Notes: generated by a model not told the origin, from the sequence alone. A stretch of DNA of 64,000 nt from Candidatus Woesearchaeota archaeon (GCA_017608295.1 JAFCGF010000002.1:124001-188000); one strand, 5' to 3'. Counted from the stretch's first letter, positions 1 through 7,880 are shown. Translations and numbers: made by a program.

Positions 1-629
1 AGGGTGGAATCTTCGCGATAGCCAACCTCCGCGGAGGAAGTGAGTTTGGAGAGGACTGGCATCGCGGCGGAATGCTAAAGAACAAGCAAAACGTTTTTGA
101 TGACTACATAGCTGCTGCCGAAACACTCATAGAGAATGGCTACACTTCAAGCGAGAACCTGGCCATCCAAGGGGGAAGTAATGGTGGTCTCTTGGTTGCT
201 GCTGTTGCAGTACAGAGACCTGAGCTTTTCAAGGCAGTCGACTGTGGAGTACCACTTTGCGACATGATACGCTACCATGAGATGGGTGAGTCAGCACAGT
301 ACTGGATTCCTGAATATGGCTCTTCGGAAGAGCCTGAGCAGTTTGAGTACCTCTTTGAATACAGCCCATACCATAATGTTGAGGAAGGAGTCGAATATCC
401 GGTGTTCTACATCGAAACAGGTGAGGACGGCAGAGTACATCCGGGCCATGCGCTCAAGTTCGCAGCGATGCTCCAAGATAAGGCAGCGAATCCTGAGGAC
501 ATCCTCTTCACCTTAAAGCGAGGCACGGGCCATGGCCACAGCAAGCCCATGGACATGGTGATTGGAGAACTTGTGGACAAATATGCTTTCTTCGCAAAGC
601 ATCTCGGCCTTGACTTAGAAACGGATTAG
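1..629 (+). CDS. Prolyl oligopeptidase family serine peptidase (S9), C-terminal part
   Basis: This is the 3' end of a gene entering from the left; the frame is open from base 3 with no start codon in the window. It encodes the catalytic alpha/beta-hydrolase domain. Visible are the NLRGGSEFG segment typical of prolyl endopeptidases, the nucleophile motif GGSNGG (Ser codon 177-179), a GEDGRVHP segment with the likely catalytic Asp, and a C-terminal GHGH with the likely catalytic His. The family cleaves short peptides after proline and usually has an N-terminal beta-propeller, which would lie outside the window. The gene converges with the glycosyltransferase on the other strand, overlapping it by four bases. 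Confidence 0.9.
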   Translation, partial: GGIFAIANLRGGSEFGEDWHRGGMLKNKQNVFDDYIAAAETLIENGYTSSENLAIQGGSNGGLLVAAVAVQRPELFKAVDCGVPLCDMIRYHEMGESAQYWIPEYGSSEEPEQFEYLFEYSPYHNVEEGVEYPVFYIETGEDGRVHPGHALKFAAMLQDKAANPEDILFTLKRGTGHGHSKPMDMVIGELVDKYAFFAKHLGLDLETD

Positions 630-1771
630 CTGAGCAGTCCCTTGTAGATCTGCTCAATCTGCTTCACGATAATCGGCCAGTCATAACGCTTTGCGAACTC
701 CTTTGCCTCTTTTTCTTTCTTCAGGCGGAGCTTCTTGTCCTGCAGAAGGTGCACGAGGCGGTCTGCTAGAGCAACCACATCTCCAGAATCAAAGAGGAAG
801 CCTCCTTTGCCCCCCCCAGTCGCTTCAGCGATAGGTGGAATGTTTGACGAGACATGCGCAGTTCCGCAGGCCATCGCCTCGACGGCAACCATACCAAAGC
901 CTTCAACTCTGCTCGGGAACGCAAATACCCAGCTCTGCTTCATCTCCTTGATAACATCATCATGCCTCTCAATGAATCCAAGGAATTTCACGTACTTCTC
1001 AAGGCCAAGCTCATGGACCAGCTTCTCAAGAACCTGCCGTTCCTTACCGGTCCCTATGATACGGCAAGTAGCATCAGGCACTTCCTTCACAACAATGGCC
1101 ATTGCCCGTATGAGTATATCCACTTGCTTGTAAGGTACCAATCTTGAGGCACAGCACACAGAGGGATGGGGAGTCTTCTTCGCTTTTATTGCGCTAAAGC
1201 TCTTGAGATTAATGCCATTGTGCACGACATCCACCTTGCCTCCATCAACGCCGCGGCTCTGGAGCTTTCCCCTTGTAAACGCGCTCACAGCGATGAATTT
1301 ATCCCAAGTGTTAGCGAGAACCATCCGCTCCCAGACCTCTCCAAAAGCCCCTGTCACAAGACCCTTGTACTTAATCCATTCCCCACCTACCCACACATCA
1401 TGGTAGGTCGCAACGCTCTTTGCCCAACGGTGCTTGGCAATAGTGTGTGCCGGAAGGTATGAAGTGAAATTATAGCCGTCCACGATCTCCGGCCTCTCAA
1501 GGCGCTTCCCAGCTTTGACTGCTTCCCGTGCGAATGAAAGCCGTGTACCAATCGAGCCGGAATGCGAATATTCATGCCTCCTGCCCACACGCTCGACGCA
1601 TATTCCCTCTATCTCCTCCTCGCGCACTCCCCCGCAGTATGAGGTAAGAACACTCACGTCATGCCGCCTGGCAAGCTCCTTAGCTACAGAGAAGCACCTG
1701 CTCTCTACACCCCCCTTGAGTTCTATATTGGCAGAACTGGGAAAATACTCCGAGAGAAGCAGGATTCTCAT
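626..1771 (-). CDS. Glycosyltransferase family 4 (GT-B fold)
   Basis: A 381-residue GT4 glycosyltransferase, normal length for the family. The N-terminal half carries a GGVESR donor/acceptor loop and the C-terminal half the usual EGFGMVAVEAMACGT segment, whose EX7E glutamates bind the nucleotide sugar. A longer reading starting at 1813 exists, but the ATG at 1771 gives the canonical N-terminus MRILLLSEYFP and avoids overlap with the upstream gene. It is the last gene of a three-gene operon after a DUF2304 membrane protein and a dolichyl-phosphate sugar synthase, so a role in lipid-linked glycan assembly is likely. Donor and acceptor cannot be read from sequence. Confidence 0.9.
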   Translation of the reverse strand: MRILLLSEYFPSSANIELKGGVESRCFSVAKELARRHDVSVLTSYCGGVREEEIEGICVERVGRRHEYSHSGSIGTRLSFAREAVKAGKRLERPEIVDGYNFTSYLPAHTIAKHRWAKSVATYHDVWVGGEWIKYKGLVTGAFGEVWERMVLANTWDKFIAVSAFTRGKLQSRGVDGGKVDVVHNGINLKSFSAIKAKKTPHPSVCCASRLVPYKQVDILIRAMAIVVKEVPDATCRIIGTGKERQVLEKLVHELGLEKYVKFLGFIERHDDVIKEMKQSWVFAFPSRVEGFGMVAVEAMACGTAHVSSNIPPIAEATGGGKGGFLFDSGDVVALADRLVHLLQDKKLRLKKEKEAKEFAKRYDWPIIVKQIEQIYKGLLS

Positions 1772-1775
1772 GGCT

Positions 1776-2126
1776 TCACTTCTCCTTATTTTCTGGGAGA
1801 TCCTTGAGCGCAAGCTCCCTCACTGTCTTAGTGACCTCGTGCTCAATCTGCTCGACCTTGATGTAGAGCCTGAATAAGAGGTAGAACATAAGCACTGTTG
1901 CACCATACAGCACCAGGTCAACGCCCCGGCCTATGCCAAATAATTCGGCAACCTGACTGCTGGTTTCAGGCCAGAAAATAAAGAATATCAAGGTGGCCCA
2001 GAGAGTAACCCAGAAGAGCATCTCTCCCCAGGTCAGTTTTCCTTCTTTAGCCCTGAGGAGGACTCTCGAAAGGGCGAAAATAGCGAACGCGCCGGCAAAG
2101 ATTTGGAGTAGATACATAGTATTCAC
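1776..2126 (-). CDS. DUF2304 small membrane protein
   Basis: A 116-residue protein with three predicted membrane segments (about residues 4-24, 33-50 and 70-92) and a charged coiled C-terminal tail. Length, layout and the central WPE after the second helix match the DUF2304 family, commonly encoded beside dolichol-phosphate sugar synthases in archaea. It overlaps the upstream GT2 gene by four bases (ATGA), indicating translational coupling. The inferred role is as membrane partner of the GT2 enzyme, which lacks its own membrane helices; this rests on gene context only. Confidence 0.8.
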   Translation of the reverse strand: MNTMYLLQIFAGAFAIFALSRVLLRAKEGKLTWGEMLFWVTLWATLIFFIFWPETSSQVAELFGIGRGVDLVLYGATVLMFYLLFRLYIKVEQIEHEVTKTVRELALKDLPENKEK

Positions 2127-2827
2127 CTCAGCAGTTTCTTGATAAACAATTTGAATAGGATATTAAAAGCGTTGAGGTTGCTTTGGCCTGTCGCCAGGGA
2201 ATAGTCTGTGTAAATTGCCTGTATAGGAATTTCCTTAAGCGTGAGTTTATTGCGCTTGACCTCATGGATAATCTCTGATGATACCTCCATACGGCTCGCC
2301 TCGAGCCGGAGTGTAGATGCTGCCTTCCGTGTGAACCCCCTGAGTCCGGATTGCGAGTCTGTAGCCCATGCCCCAAAGAGCAGAAACGTCGCCACATTGA
2401 GGCCAAGGTTTCCAAGTTTCCGGATAAGGGGCATACCTTTTGATTCAATCATCCGCGAGCCAATCACCACATCAGAGCCATTTTCAGCCAGGGCATGTGC
2501 AACCTTCTCGACATCCTCACATGCATGCTGGCCATCCGCGTCACAGGTGATGATGTACTCTGCCCCGAGGCGGAGAGCGGCTTCAATGCCTGTTCCAAGA
2601 GCTCCGCCAAGGCCCCTGTTAAGGATGTGCCTGACTGTTCTGGCGCCTGCCTGTCTTGCCACCTTAGCAGTAGCGTCACCACTGCCATCATCCACGACAA
2701 TAAGATTCTCGAATTGGGCATTTTTCAGGGCGCGGACTACCTCTCCGACAGTCTTCTCCTCATTGAAAGCAGGGATAACAATAAAGACGCTGTGTTTCCA
2801 AGTATCCTCTGGGCTAGCTGTTGTCAT
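2123..2827 (-). CDS. Dolichyl-phosphate sugar synthase-like glycosyltransferase family 2
   Basis: A 234-residue GT2 enzyme that probably moves a sugar from a nucleotide donor to dolichyl phosphate on the cytoplasmic face of the membrane. Motifs seen are VIPAFNEEKT near the N-terminus, VVDDGSGDAT, and the metal-binding DADGQH. There is no C-terminal membrane segment, unlike bacterial-type versions, and the adjacent DUF2304 protein may supply the anchor. It is the first gene of the operon. A TATA-like CTTTATTAAT lies upstream on the minus strand around 2853-2862. The sugar (mannose or glucose) cannot be decided. Confidence 0.87.
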   Translation of the reverse strand: MTTASPEDTWKHSVFIVIPAFNEEKTVGEVVRALKNAQFENLIVVDDGSGDATAKVARQAGARTVRHILNRGLGGALGTGIEAALRLGAEYIITCDADGQHACEDVEKVAHALAENGSDVVIGSRMIESKGMPLIRKLGNLGLNVATFLLFGAWATDSQSGLRGFTRKAASTLRLEASRMEVSSEIIHEVKRNKLTLKEIPIQAIYTDYSLATGQSNLNAFNILFKLFIKKLLR

Positions 2828-2922
2828 CGCGCTCAGCAGATTAAATCCAGATTGATTAATAAAGCTTTTTCAAGAAGACCAATTGCTCAGGAGGAAACAT
2901 AGTCTTCAGGAATCTCCCAAAT

Positions 2923-3318
2923 CTACTCTCTCAAAGGCATCAATCCCTTGGGGGTGAGGACATGAGGCTCATCATAATCAATGCCCTTTGTGCCCATGGC
3001 TGAATCGATGATGCCAAGGACATCATTGAAATGCATGTAGAAATTTGATATGGTTTCCTCGTAATAGCTGTCTTTAGGCTCCAGGTCAAAATAGTGTGCG
3101 CGAAGTTCTGATTCTAGCTTCACAAGGCGTGTCTGAAGGTCAGTCAGATGCCTCGGGATGATGCCAAACTCAACCACTGTAGGTGTGAAGGCCTCGGCAA
3201 GCCCTTCCATGGCTTGGTGTGCCCTTTCCAGGAGAGAATGAGTCTCAATTTCCTTCGGCTCGTTGCTGAGAATAGATTCCAGTTTATTGATATGATCCAA
3301 ACACATCTTATATGTCAT
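2923..3318 (-). CDS. Unrecognised helical protein, 131 aa
   Basis: I do not recognise this protein. It is 131 residues, acidic and almost wholly helical, with a leucine-spaced central region (about residues 60-80) that could form a coiled coil. No signal peptide, membrane segment, Cys cluster or catalytic motif is visible. It sits alone between the glycan operon and the RIO kinase on the same strand. The next gene starts more than 50 bases away, so it may have its own promoter. Confidence 0.6.
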   Translation of the reverse strand: MTYKMCLDHINKLESILSNEPKEIETHSLLERAHQAMEGLAEAFTPTVVEFGIIPRHLTDLQTRLVKLESELRAHYFDLEPKDSYYEETISNFYMHFNDVLGIIDSAMGTKGIDYDEPHVLTPKGLMPLRE

Positions 3319-3369
3319 CGTGAGTCCCCCTCAAAACCCCTATGTAGAGGCACTATAAAAAGTTTCCTA

Positions 3370-4089
3370 TCATCTCTTGGGCCAGGTACTCAACACGTCT
3401 TTCCGGACAGCTAATTTGTCGAGTTCAACCCCTTTCTTACTGAAAAATATGCAGAGGTTTTTGATATCACGCTCAAGCAATTCCAGGGCATTGGGGCTCT
3501 CGACTGGCGTCGCCTGGGAGAAGTCGATGAAGACTGGTGAGCCGTGATAATTAAGGATATTGAACTGCGAAAGGTCGCCGTGGACCAGGCCTCCGCTGAC
3601 AAGCGCCTTCAGCTGTGAGAAGGTATCCTTGAAGAAGCGCTCCAAATCCTCAGGAACCTCATCTTTCAGCTGCGGGGCAGGATTGTCTTCCCCAATCATT
3701 TCCATGACAAGCACATTGTTCTCAAAGGCATAAGGGGTCGGGACGCGGACTCCTGCCTCACGCGCCTTGAGAAGGTTCCGGTATTCCCTCTGCGTCCAGG
3801 CGAAGATGACCTTTCTGCGCTGCTTCTTTAGGGAAAGGAATCTTGGGTCGTAGCGGATATAGTCATATAGGTGATTGAAGTCACAGGTCTCAAGACGGTA
3901 AATCTTGATTACAAGGATTTCCTCATGCCTGAGGGAGAGAAAAACATTGGATTCTTTCCCGACAAACAAAGGGGTAAGGGAATAAGCATCGAAATTCAGC
4001 TTGGTTGAGAGCTTCATGATAGTCCTGACTGTGAAGTTATCAAAGACGTTCCCCATGACCTTGAATTTCTCTCTGGTAATCTTTCCCAT
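3370..4089 (-). CDS. RIO1-type serine/threonine kinase/ATPase
   Basis: A 239-residue RIO-family kinase, a group that acts in maturation of the small ribosomal subunit. The ATP-binding Lys is in VIKIYRLE (Lys62). The catalytic loop reads LVHGDLSQFN (His170 to Asn177) and the metal-binding Asp is in FIDFSQ (Asp189), with a Ser-Gln pair after it as in RIO1. The long stretch between the ATP-binding Lys and the catalytic loop (DYIRYDPRFL, WTQREYRNL) also matches RIO1. It is divergent from, and head to head with, the fibrillarin gene, so two ribosome-biogenesis genes share one intergenic region. Confidence 0.9.
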   Translation of the reverse strand: MGKITREKFKVMGNVFDNFTVRTIMKLSTKLNFDAYSLTPLFVGKESNVFLSLRHEEILVIKIYRLETCDFNHLYDYIRYDPRFLSLKKQRRKVIFAWTQREYRNLLKAREAGVRVPTPYAFENNVLVMEMIGEDNPAPQLKDEVPEDLERFFKDTFSQLKALVSGGLVHGDLSQFNILNYHGSPVFIDFSQATPVESPNALELLERDIKNLCIFFSKKGVELDKLAVRKDVLSTWPKR

Positions 4090-4171
4090 GATGCAACTGT
4101 GTCTAAGCCGCTCGCCTATATAGATTTTTCCGGGGAAAGCCTTTTTAACAGCACATCCTTCCTAGGGGGGA

Positions 4172-4879
4172 ATGGAAGCGAAGAATACCCAAAAAAGAAG
4201 GGGAAAGTTTGAGCAGCACACCTTTGCCGGAGTGTATTCCACGCAAAGGGGCAGGCGGACGTTCCTCTTCACGAGAAGCCTCGCGCCGGGAATGCAGGTG
4301 TATGGTGAGAAGATTGTCAGGCACTCAGGAAAGGAGTACAGGCAATGGGACCCGAAGAGGAGCAAACTGGCTGCTGCCATCCTTAATGGGTTAAACCAGC
4401 TAGGACTTGCAGAGGGGCAGTCAGCCCTGTACTTGGGAGCATCAAGTGGGACAACAGTCTCGCATGTGAGTGACATTCTCGGTTCAGGGGGAATGATATT
4501 TGCTGTGGAGAGCTCAGCGACCATGGCGCGGGAGCTGGTGTTTTTGGCTGATGAAAGGCCTAATATCTTCCCCATCCATGCCAACGCTAACCATCCTGAG
4601 AACTATCAGCATCGTGTTTTGCATGTCGATTTCATCTATCAGGACATCGCCCAGCGGAACCAGGTGGATATATTCCTGAAAAACGTGGCGATGTTCCTCA
4701 AGCCAAATGCGTTTTGCGTGCTGTGCGTAAAAGCGCGGAGCATAGATATTACCAAGCATCCCAAGGAGATATTCAAGCAGGCGAGGGCAGAGCTTGAGAA
4801 GGAACTGCTTGTCGTTGATGCCCGTGACCTCTCACCATTCCAGAAGGACCACATATTCTTCGTGTGCAAGAGAAAATGA
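4172..4879 (+). CDS. flpA: Fibrillarin-like rRNA/tRNA 2'-O-methyltransferase
   Basis: A 235-residue fibrillarin homologue, the methyltransferase subunit of box C/D ribonucleoproteins. Visible are the fibrillarin signature around YRQWDPKRSKLAAA, the SAM-binding LYLGASSGTTVSHVSD, and AVESSATMARELV. It works with Nop5/Nop56 and L7Ae on guide RNAs; the nop5 gene often next to flpA in archaea is not in this window. Its stop overlaps the ATG of the next gene, a small zinc ribbon. Confidence 0.95.
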   Translation: MEAKNTQKRRGKFEQHTFAGVYSTQRGRRTFLFTRSLAPGMQVYGEKIVRHSGKEYRQWDPKRSKLAAAILNGLNQLGLAEGQSALYLGASSGTTVSHVSDILGSGGMIFAVESSATMARELVFLADERPNIFPIHANANHPENYQHRVLHVDFIYQDIAQRNQVDIFLKNVAMFLKPNAFCVLCVKARSIDITKHPKEIFKQARAELEKELLVVDARDLSPFQKDHIFFVCKRK

Positions 4880-5055
4880 AACCGCGCGACCCTGAGATTC
4901 CGGACCCGTACAAGGAGATAATGGATAATCTTGACTTGCTGAGCCCTGTGAAGAAATGCCCAAAATGCGGACAGCTCACGCTCAAGTACAATCAGGATAA
5001 GGGAGAGCTCTACTGCACAAGCTGCGGCTTCAGGCGGAGCATGCCCAGGCAGTAG
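4876..5055 (+). CDS. Small zinc-ribbon protein, 59 aa
   Basis: A 59-residue protein carrying one zinc ribbon: CPKCGQ near the middle and CTSCGF near the C-terminus, separated by about 15 residues, a TFIIB/TFIIS-like spacing. An in-frame GTG or similar codon lies 12 bases upstream, but the ATG at 4876 overlaps the flpA stop as ATGA and is the likely start. The N-terminus is acidic and proline-rich and precedes a short helix. A nucleic-acid-binding role is likely but unproven. Confidence 0.75.
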   Translation: MKPRDPEIPDPYKEIMDNLDLLSPVKKCPKCGQLTLKYNQDKGELYCTSCGFRRSMPRQ

Positions 5056-5062
5056 GCAAAGA

Positions 5063-5103
5063 TTTATATAATTCCTCGACGATGATTTACTTTGAGGGAG
5101 GGG
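5063..5103 (+). promoter_or_regulatory. TATA box and ribosome binding site for the 54-aa zinc-ribbon gene
   Basis: TTTATATAA at 5063-5071 is a strong archaeal TATA element, giving an expected start of transcription near 5095. A purine-rich GAGGGAGGGG just before the ATG at 5109 resembles a Shine-Dalgarno site and favours that ATG over the in-frame one at 5082. Confidence 0.7.
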
Positions 5104-5108
5104 CCCAA

Positions 5109-5273
5109 ATGACAGACTATTACTGCAAGAAATGCAATTACCGCTTTACCTTGAAGCCGGGAAAGCAGCTGCCCAACAGATGCAGCTACTGTGATTCGAG
5201 AGAAACGTTCGAGAAGGTGAAGTCCGCCCAGGACATCATCAATGAAACCCTCTCAATGCCATCAAGGAAATGA
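5109..5273 (+). CDS. Small zinc-ribbon protein, 54 aa
   Basis: A 54-residue protein with a two-CxxC zinc ribbon: YYCKKCNYRF and NRCSYCDS. The reading frame extends upstream to 5082, but the TATA box at 5063 and the purine-rich site at 5094-5103 favour the ATG at 5109. The C-terminal helix (SAQDIINE) may be an interaction tail. The stop overlaps the start of the alkyltransferase gene, so the two are probably co-transcribed. The function is unknown; similar mini zinc ribbons are frequent in archaea. Confidence 0.72.
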   Translation: MTDYYCKKCNYRFTLKPGKQLPNRCSYCDSRETFEKVKSAQDIINETLSMPSRK

Positions 5274-5569
5274 ACTTTAGCCAGAGGGTCTGGCATCTTA
5301 CTTCTCAGATTCCTAAGGGAAAGCTCTCCACGTATGGCGAGATAGCACGCGCGCTCGGGACGAAAGCATATCGCGCCGTTGGAAACGCACTCAACAGGAA
5401 TCCCCACGCGCCAAGAGTGCCGTGCCACCGTGTCGTGAAGTCAAATGGTGAGGTTGGAGGCTTTGCCCCAGGTACCAGGAAAAAGATTGCGATGCTCCGC
5501 ACGGAAGGTATTGAAATCAAAGGCAGCAAAATTCTGGCGCTCAAGACATACCTCCATCACTTCGATTAG
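5270..5569 (+). CDS. ogt: O6-alkylguanine-DNA alkyltransferase (single-domain MGMT)
   Basis: A 99-residue protein consisting only of the C-terminal DNA-binding/active-site domain of methylated-DNA:cysteine methyltransferases. The acceptor Cys52 is kept in the invariant PCHRV motif, followed by NGEVGGF. The helix-turn-helix with the arginine finger region (AYRAVGNALNRNP) is also present. Because the active Cys is retained, a suicidal repair protein is more likely than a Cys-less ATL protein. The N-terminal ribonuclease-like domain of full-length Ogt is absent, which is common in short archaeal forms. Confidence 0.9.
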   Translation: MNFSQRVWHLTSQIPKGKLSTYGEIARALGTKAYRAVGNALNRNPHAPRVPCHRVVKSNGEVGGFAPGTRKKIAMLRTEGIEIKGSKILALKTYLHHFD

Positions 5570-5578
5570 CGCAAACAA

Positions 5579-5585
5579 TTTATAA
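5579..5585 (+). promoter_or_regulatory. TATA box for tRNA-Ser
   Basis: TTTATAA lies about 41 bases before the tRNA-Ser 5' end. Transcription would start near 5608 and leave a short leader for RNase P to remove. Confidence 0.5.
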
Positions 5586-5625
5586 CCTGCAATATCCCAC
5601 TACATCTAACATTAATTACGCTCAT

Positions 5626-5709
5626 GCCGCGATCGCATAATCTGGTATTGCGCTGGCCTTGAGAGCCTGTTTCCGAAAGGATATCCCGGTTCAAATCCGG
5701 GTCGCGGCG
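5626..5709 (+). tRNA. tRNA-Ser(TGA)
   Basis: An 84-base tRNA with a long variable arm. The acceptor GCCGCGA pairs with TCGCGGC; the T-arm is CCCGG-TTCAAAT-CCGGG. The anticodon loop CTTGAGA gives anticodon TGA, and the variable arm has a TCC/GGA stem, as expected of tRNA-Ser. The anticodon stem has one T-T mismatch. CCA is not encoded. The region just downstream holds an imperfect second copy of the tRNA 3' end. Confidence 0.85.
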
Positions 5710-5807
5710 TTTGTTTCGAAATAGGATTTGAACCTCCGGTTCATGCACAGAATCCTTCGGATTCTGGCACCTTTCGCTACGCTCAAGGATTCCGGGCGTC
5801 GGCGTTT
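5710..5807. repeat. Hairpin-bearing insert bounded by a duplicate of the tRNA-Ser 3' end
   Basis: Directly after tRNA-Ser are about 80 bases followed by CCGGGCGTCGGCGTTT (5792-5807), a near copy of the tRNA end CCGGGTCGCGGCGTTT (5697-5712). The insert holds a perfect 8-bp hairpin with a three-base loop (5748-5766) and a T-arm-like GGATTTGAACC (5724-5734). Read on the minus strand, the hairpin and following bases resemble the insert downstream of tRNA-Val. It looks like a small insertion at a tRNA end with target duplication. Confidence 0.5.
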
Positions 5808-5810
5808 AGC

Positions 5811-6347
5811 TTACTGTGGAGGCAATGCACCTGTGCATCTCCAGTTGATTTCGACGTTCCCAGTTTCATCGAACACGACGCAGGCAGGGTTACATATGTC
5901 GTTCGCATGCTCAGGATTCATCTCGAGGTCTATCCACCAGGTGCCGGTATCCTCATTGTGGAAGGCGTTCTCAGTCAATGTTCCTTTCTCAGTGCACTCG
6001 GTGCCCTCAGCAACAGCACGTGCCTGTTCCTCGCTCAGGGCAAGGTTATTGTTGACACACTTACTGTTCTTGCACACGCAATCCTCGGCATTGTATGCTG
6101 CCTGGGAGTCAAACATCATTGTGCAAAAATCTGGTTTGCTATATTGGTCTTCAAATTGCTTGTTAATGCAAGTATGCGGGTGACATTCTGAAGGAAGAGG
6201 AATGCAGTCAGCATCAACTTCACAGAAATCCAAGCTTTTGAAGACTTTTGAATGCCTTGGCCCATTGGTTTCGCTCGTACAGCCGCTCATGAGGAGGGCA
6301 GTGGCAACTGCGAGGACATACGCCGTGATAATTAACTTGTTTTCCAT
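5811..6347 (-). CDS. Cys-rich lipoprotein, 178 aa
   Basis: An exported protein of unknown function. The N-terminus has a hydrophobic signal segment ending in the lipobox LMSGC (about residues 19-23), so the mature protein should be lipid-anchored outside the membrane. The mature part has about ten cysteines in two clusters (CEVDADCIP, CHPHTC, then CVCKNSKC, CTEKG) and a later pair (CNPAC). The first cluster resembles the DADC segments of small extracellular disulfide domains. A TATA-like element on the minus strand lies within the 120-base gap to the Fic gene. Confidence 0.7.
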   Translation of the reverse strand: MENKLIITAYVLAVATALLMSGCTSETNGPRHSKVFKSLDFCEVDADCIPLPSECHPHTCINKQFEDQYSKPDFCTMMFDSQAAYNAEDCVCKNSKCVNNNLALSEEQARAVAEGTECTEKGTLTENAFHNEDTGTWWIDLEMNPEHANDICNPACVVFDETGNVEINWRCTGALPPQ

Positions 6348-6467
6348 GCATACAGCTTGGGAAAGGAACTATATAAACCAAGCGAAATGGGTCGGTCTGA
6401 ACCGACGCAATCAAAGTCATAAGAATACCTCCATATCGGGTTGTCCCAATCTAGGGCGATACCGATA

Positions 6468-7418
6468 TCATTTTTTTTTAATACTTTGCTTGTATTTTCC
6501 TATTTCTTCCCTAGTGCTATGCCATATGCCATTGATTTTTGTAGCTGGCAGCACACCTCTCCGTGCCAGCAAGCTCAGATACTCCTGGGAATGTGGTGTT
6601 TCTTCAGCAAGAACAGATAACGGCAGCAGTTCATTTTTCTTTGTAGTCCTTGTCAAGGCAGCTATGTATCGTATGAGGGATTCTTCTACTCTCAAAGCCA
6701 TAAAATCTACGAACACTTTCAGATTGCCAAAATGGGCCTTTTCCAGGCAATCAAAGTACTTTTTTCTGTCCCGGGACCTTATGGTGATTGGAGGATAGCC
6801 TTTACTCATCAGGATCAAATTGCATAACAGCCTTGCCACTCTTCCGTTTCCATCAACAAAAGGATGGATCCTGGCGAGCTCATGGTGCGCAAAGGCTGCT
6901 AATTCAATAGAGTTATACTTCTCTGGGTTAGTGTTCAGGGAATGGACCAGATTGCCCATCTCGCTCCCGACCTTGTAGGGAGGAGTCGGTTTCAACCGCG
7001 AGCCGACTATCCGGTTCTGGGATGTTTTGTATTTCCCAGCCCAGCGATTGGAGATTCCCTTCAAGGTAATCCTGTGCAATGTGAGGATGTCTGCTTCCTT
7101 GACTTCCTTTTTCTTCTTGAGGAAACCCTCGACCCAACCTATAGCTTCTTCCTGGTTGGTTATATCAAGATGCTCCCTGAGGGTCTTCCCACCTATGGTG
7201 ATGCCTTCTTTCAATACAAGCCTGGTTTCATTCAAGGTCAGGGTATTCCCCTCAATTGAAGTCGAGTTATACACGTATTCCAATAGAAAGTCATCTTTCA
7301 ATTTTTTCAGCTGCAGCTTATCCAAGGGCCTAAGTGAGTTGAGGGCACTTTTCCTTTCACTTATCCTCTTGTCTAGCCTCTGTGACAGCATCATGCCCTG
7401 AGTGAGGTCTTTCAACAT
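6468..7418 (-). CDS. Fic family protein (AMP transferase fold) with N-terminal inhibitory helix
   Basis: A 316-residue Fic protein. The active-site motif HPFVDGNGR (residues 185-193) is intact, so transfer of AMP or another nucleotide phosphate to a protein hydroxyl is expected. An N-terminal inhibitory motif STSIEGN (52-58) of the S/TxxxEGN type should hold the enzyme in check (class II Fic). The C-terminal 60 residues look like a winged helix (LSVLAEETPHSQEYLSLLARR), common in solitary Fic proteins. There is no partner antitoxin gene beside it. Targets are unknown. The A-rich, TATA-like promoter lies between 7419 and 7440. Confidence 0.9.
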   Translation of the reverse strand: MLKDLTQGMMLSQRLDKRISERKSALNSLRPLDKLQLKKLKDDFLLEYVYNSTSIEGNTLTLNETRLVLKEGITIGGKTLREHLDITNQEEAIGWVEGFLKKKKEVKEADILTLHRITLKGISNRWAGKYKTSQNRIVGSRLKPTPPYKVGSEMGNLVHSLNTNPEKYNSIELAAFAHHELARIHPFVDGNGRVARLLCNLILMSKGYPPITIRSRDRKKYFDCLEKAHFGNLKVFVDFMALRVEESLIRYIAALTRTTKKNELLPLSVLAEETPHSQEYLSLLARRGVLPATKINGIWHSTREEIGKYKQSIKKK

Positions 7419-7523
7419 TTATAAGAATATCGGTTAAGGGACTTTTCGCACTAATCCGATACTATGTATCACCAAATCACAGATAGAGTTCACAGGGGCG
7501 GCTCTTAACCCTGCGAGTTAAAA

Positions 7524-7610
7524 GCCTCAGATGGGAATTGAACCCACGACCTCTTGCTTTTTGCTGCAATTGCATACCAAGCAAGCGCGCTACCACTGCG
7601 CTACTGAGGC
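7524..7610 (-). tRNA. tRNA-Thr(GGT) with a 16-base intron
   Basis: On the minus strand the acceptor GCCTCAG pairs with CTGAGGC and the T-arm is GTGGG-TTCAATT-CCCAT. Read without an intron the anticodon stem does not close properly. Removing 16 bases (7559-7574) after anticodon position 37 gives a perfect CTTGC/GCAAG stem with loop TTGGTAA and anticodon GGT. That is the canonical archaeal intron site, to be cut by the splicing endonuclease. A TATA-like TTTAAG (7638-7643) lies about 30 bases upstream. CCA is not encoded. Confidence 0.85.
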
Positions 7611-7871
7611 AATGGAAGCAGAGAAGAAAGCTATCGCTTAAATGCTTTACGTTTTGTGAGAAGGAATGAAAAGAAAGAATGAGAAGAAACATGGAGAGGC
7701 TTGGTGAGGGGGGGAGTGAGATTGGCTGAGAAAACAAGCCGCTCTCCATGTTCTCTCAGACTTATGGGTGATTTTCATCACCACTATCAGTTATATTATT
7801 CTTCAACTATATAAATATTTCGTTTTTGACCATTATAGAGTGATAAATTAGTTACTTTTTTACCACAAAGA
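7611..7871. other. Intergenic region between tRNA-Thr(GGT) and the winged-helix gene
   Basis: About 260 bases without a convincing gene. It holds the tRNA-Thr promoter (7635-7644, read on the minus strand) and, at the right end, an AT-rich stretch leading to the TATA box at 7872. I see no repeat or RNA structure of note between them. Confidence 0.5.
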
Positions 7872-7880
7872 TTTATATAA
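7872..7880 (+). promoter_or_regulatory. TATA box, probably for a leaderless transcript
   Basis: TTTATATAA with transcription expected about 25 bases downstream, near 7903-7907. This coincides with the ATG at 7907 and suggests a leaderless mRNA for the winged-helix gene. Confidence 0.65.

Noticed and set aside
5722..5795. A second complete tRNA on the minus strand beside tRNA-Ser
   Set aside because: A T-arm-like GGTTCAAATCC is present but the T-stem is only three pairs and no acceptor or anticodon arm can be formed.
6468..7610. Fic gene as a toxin-antitoxin mobile module next to tRNA-Thr(GGT)
   Set aside because: No antitoxin partner and no duplicated end of that tRNA was seen; the built-in inhibitory helix explains control.
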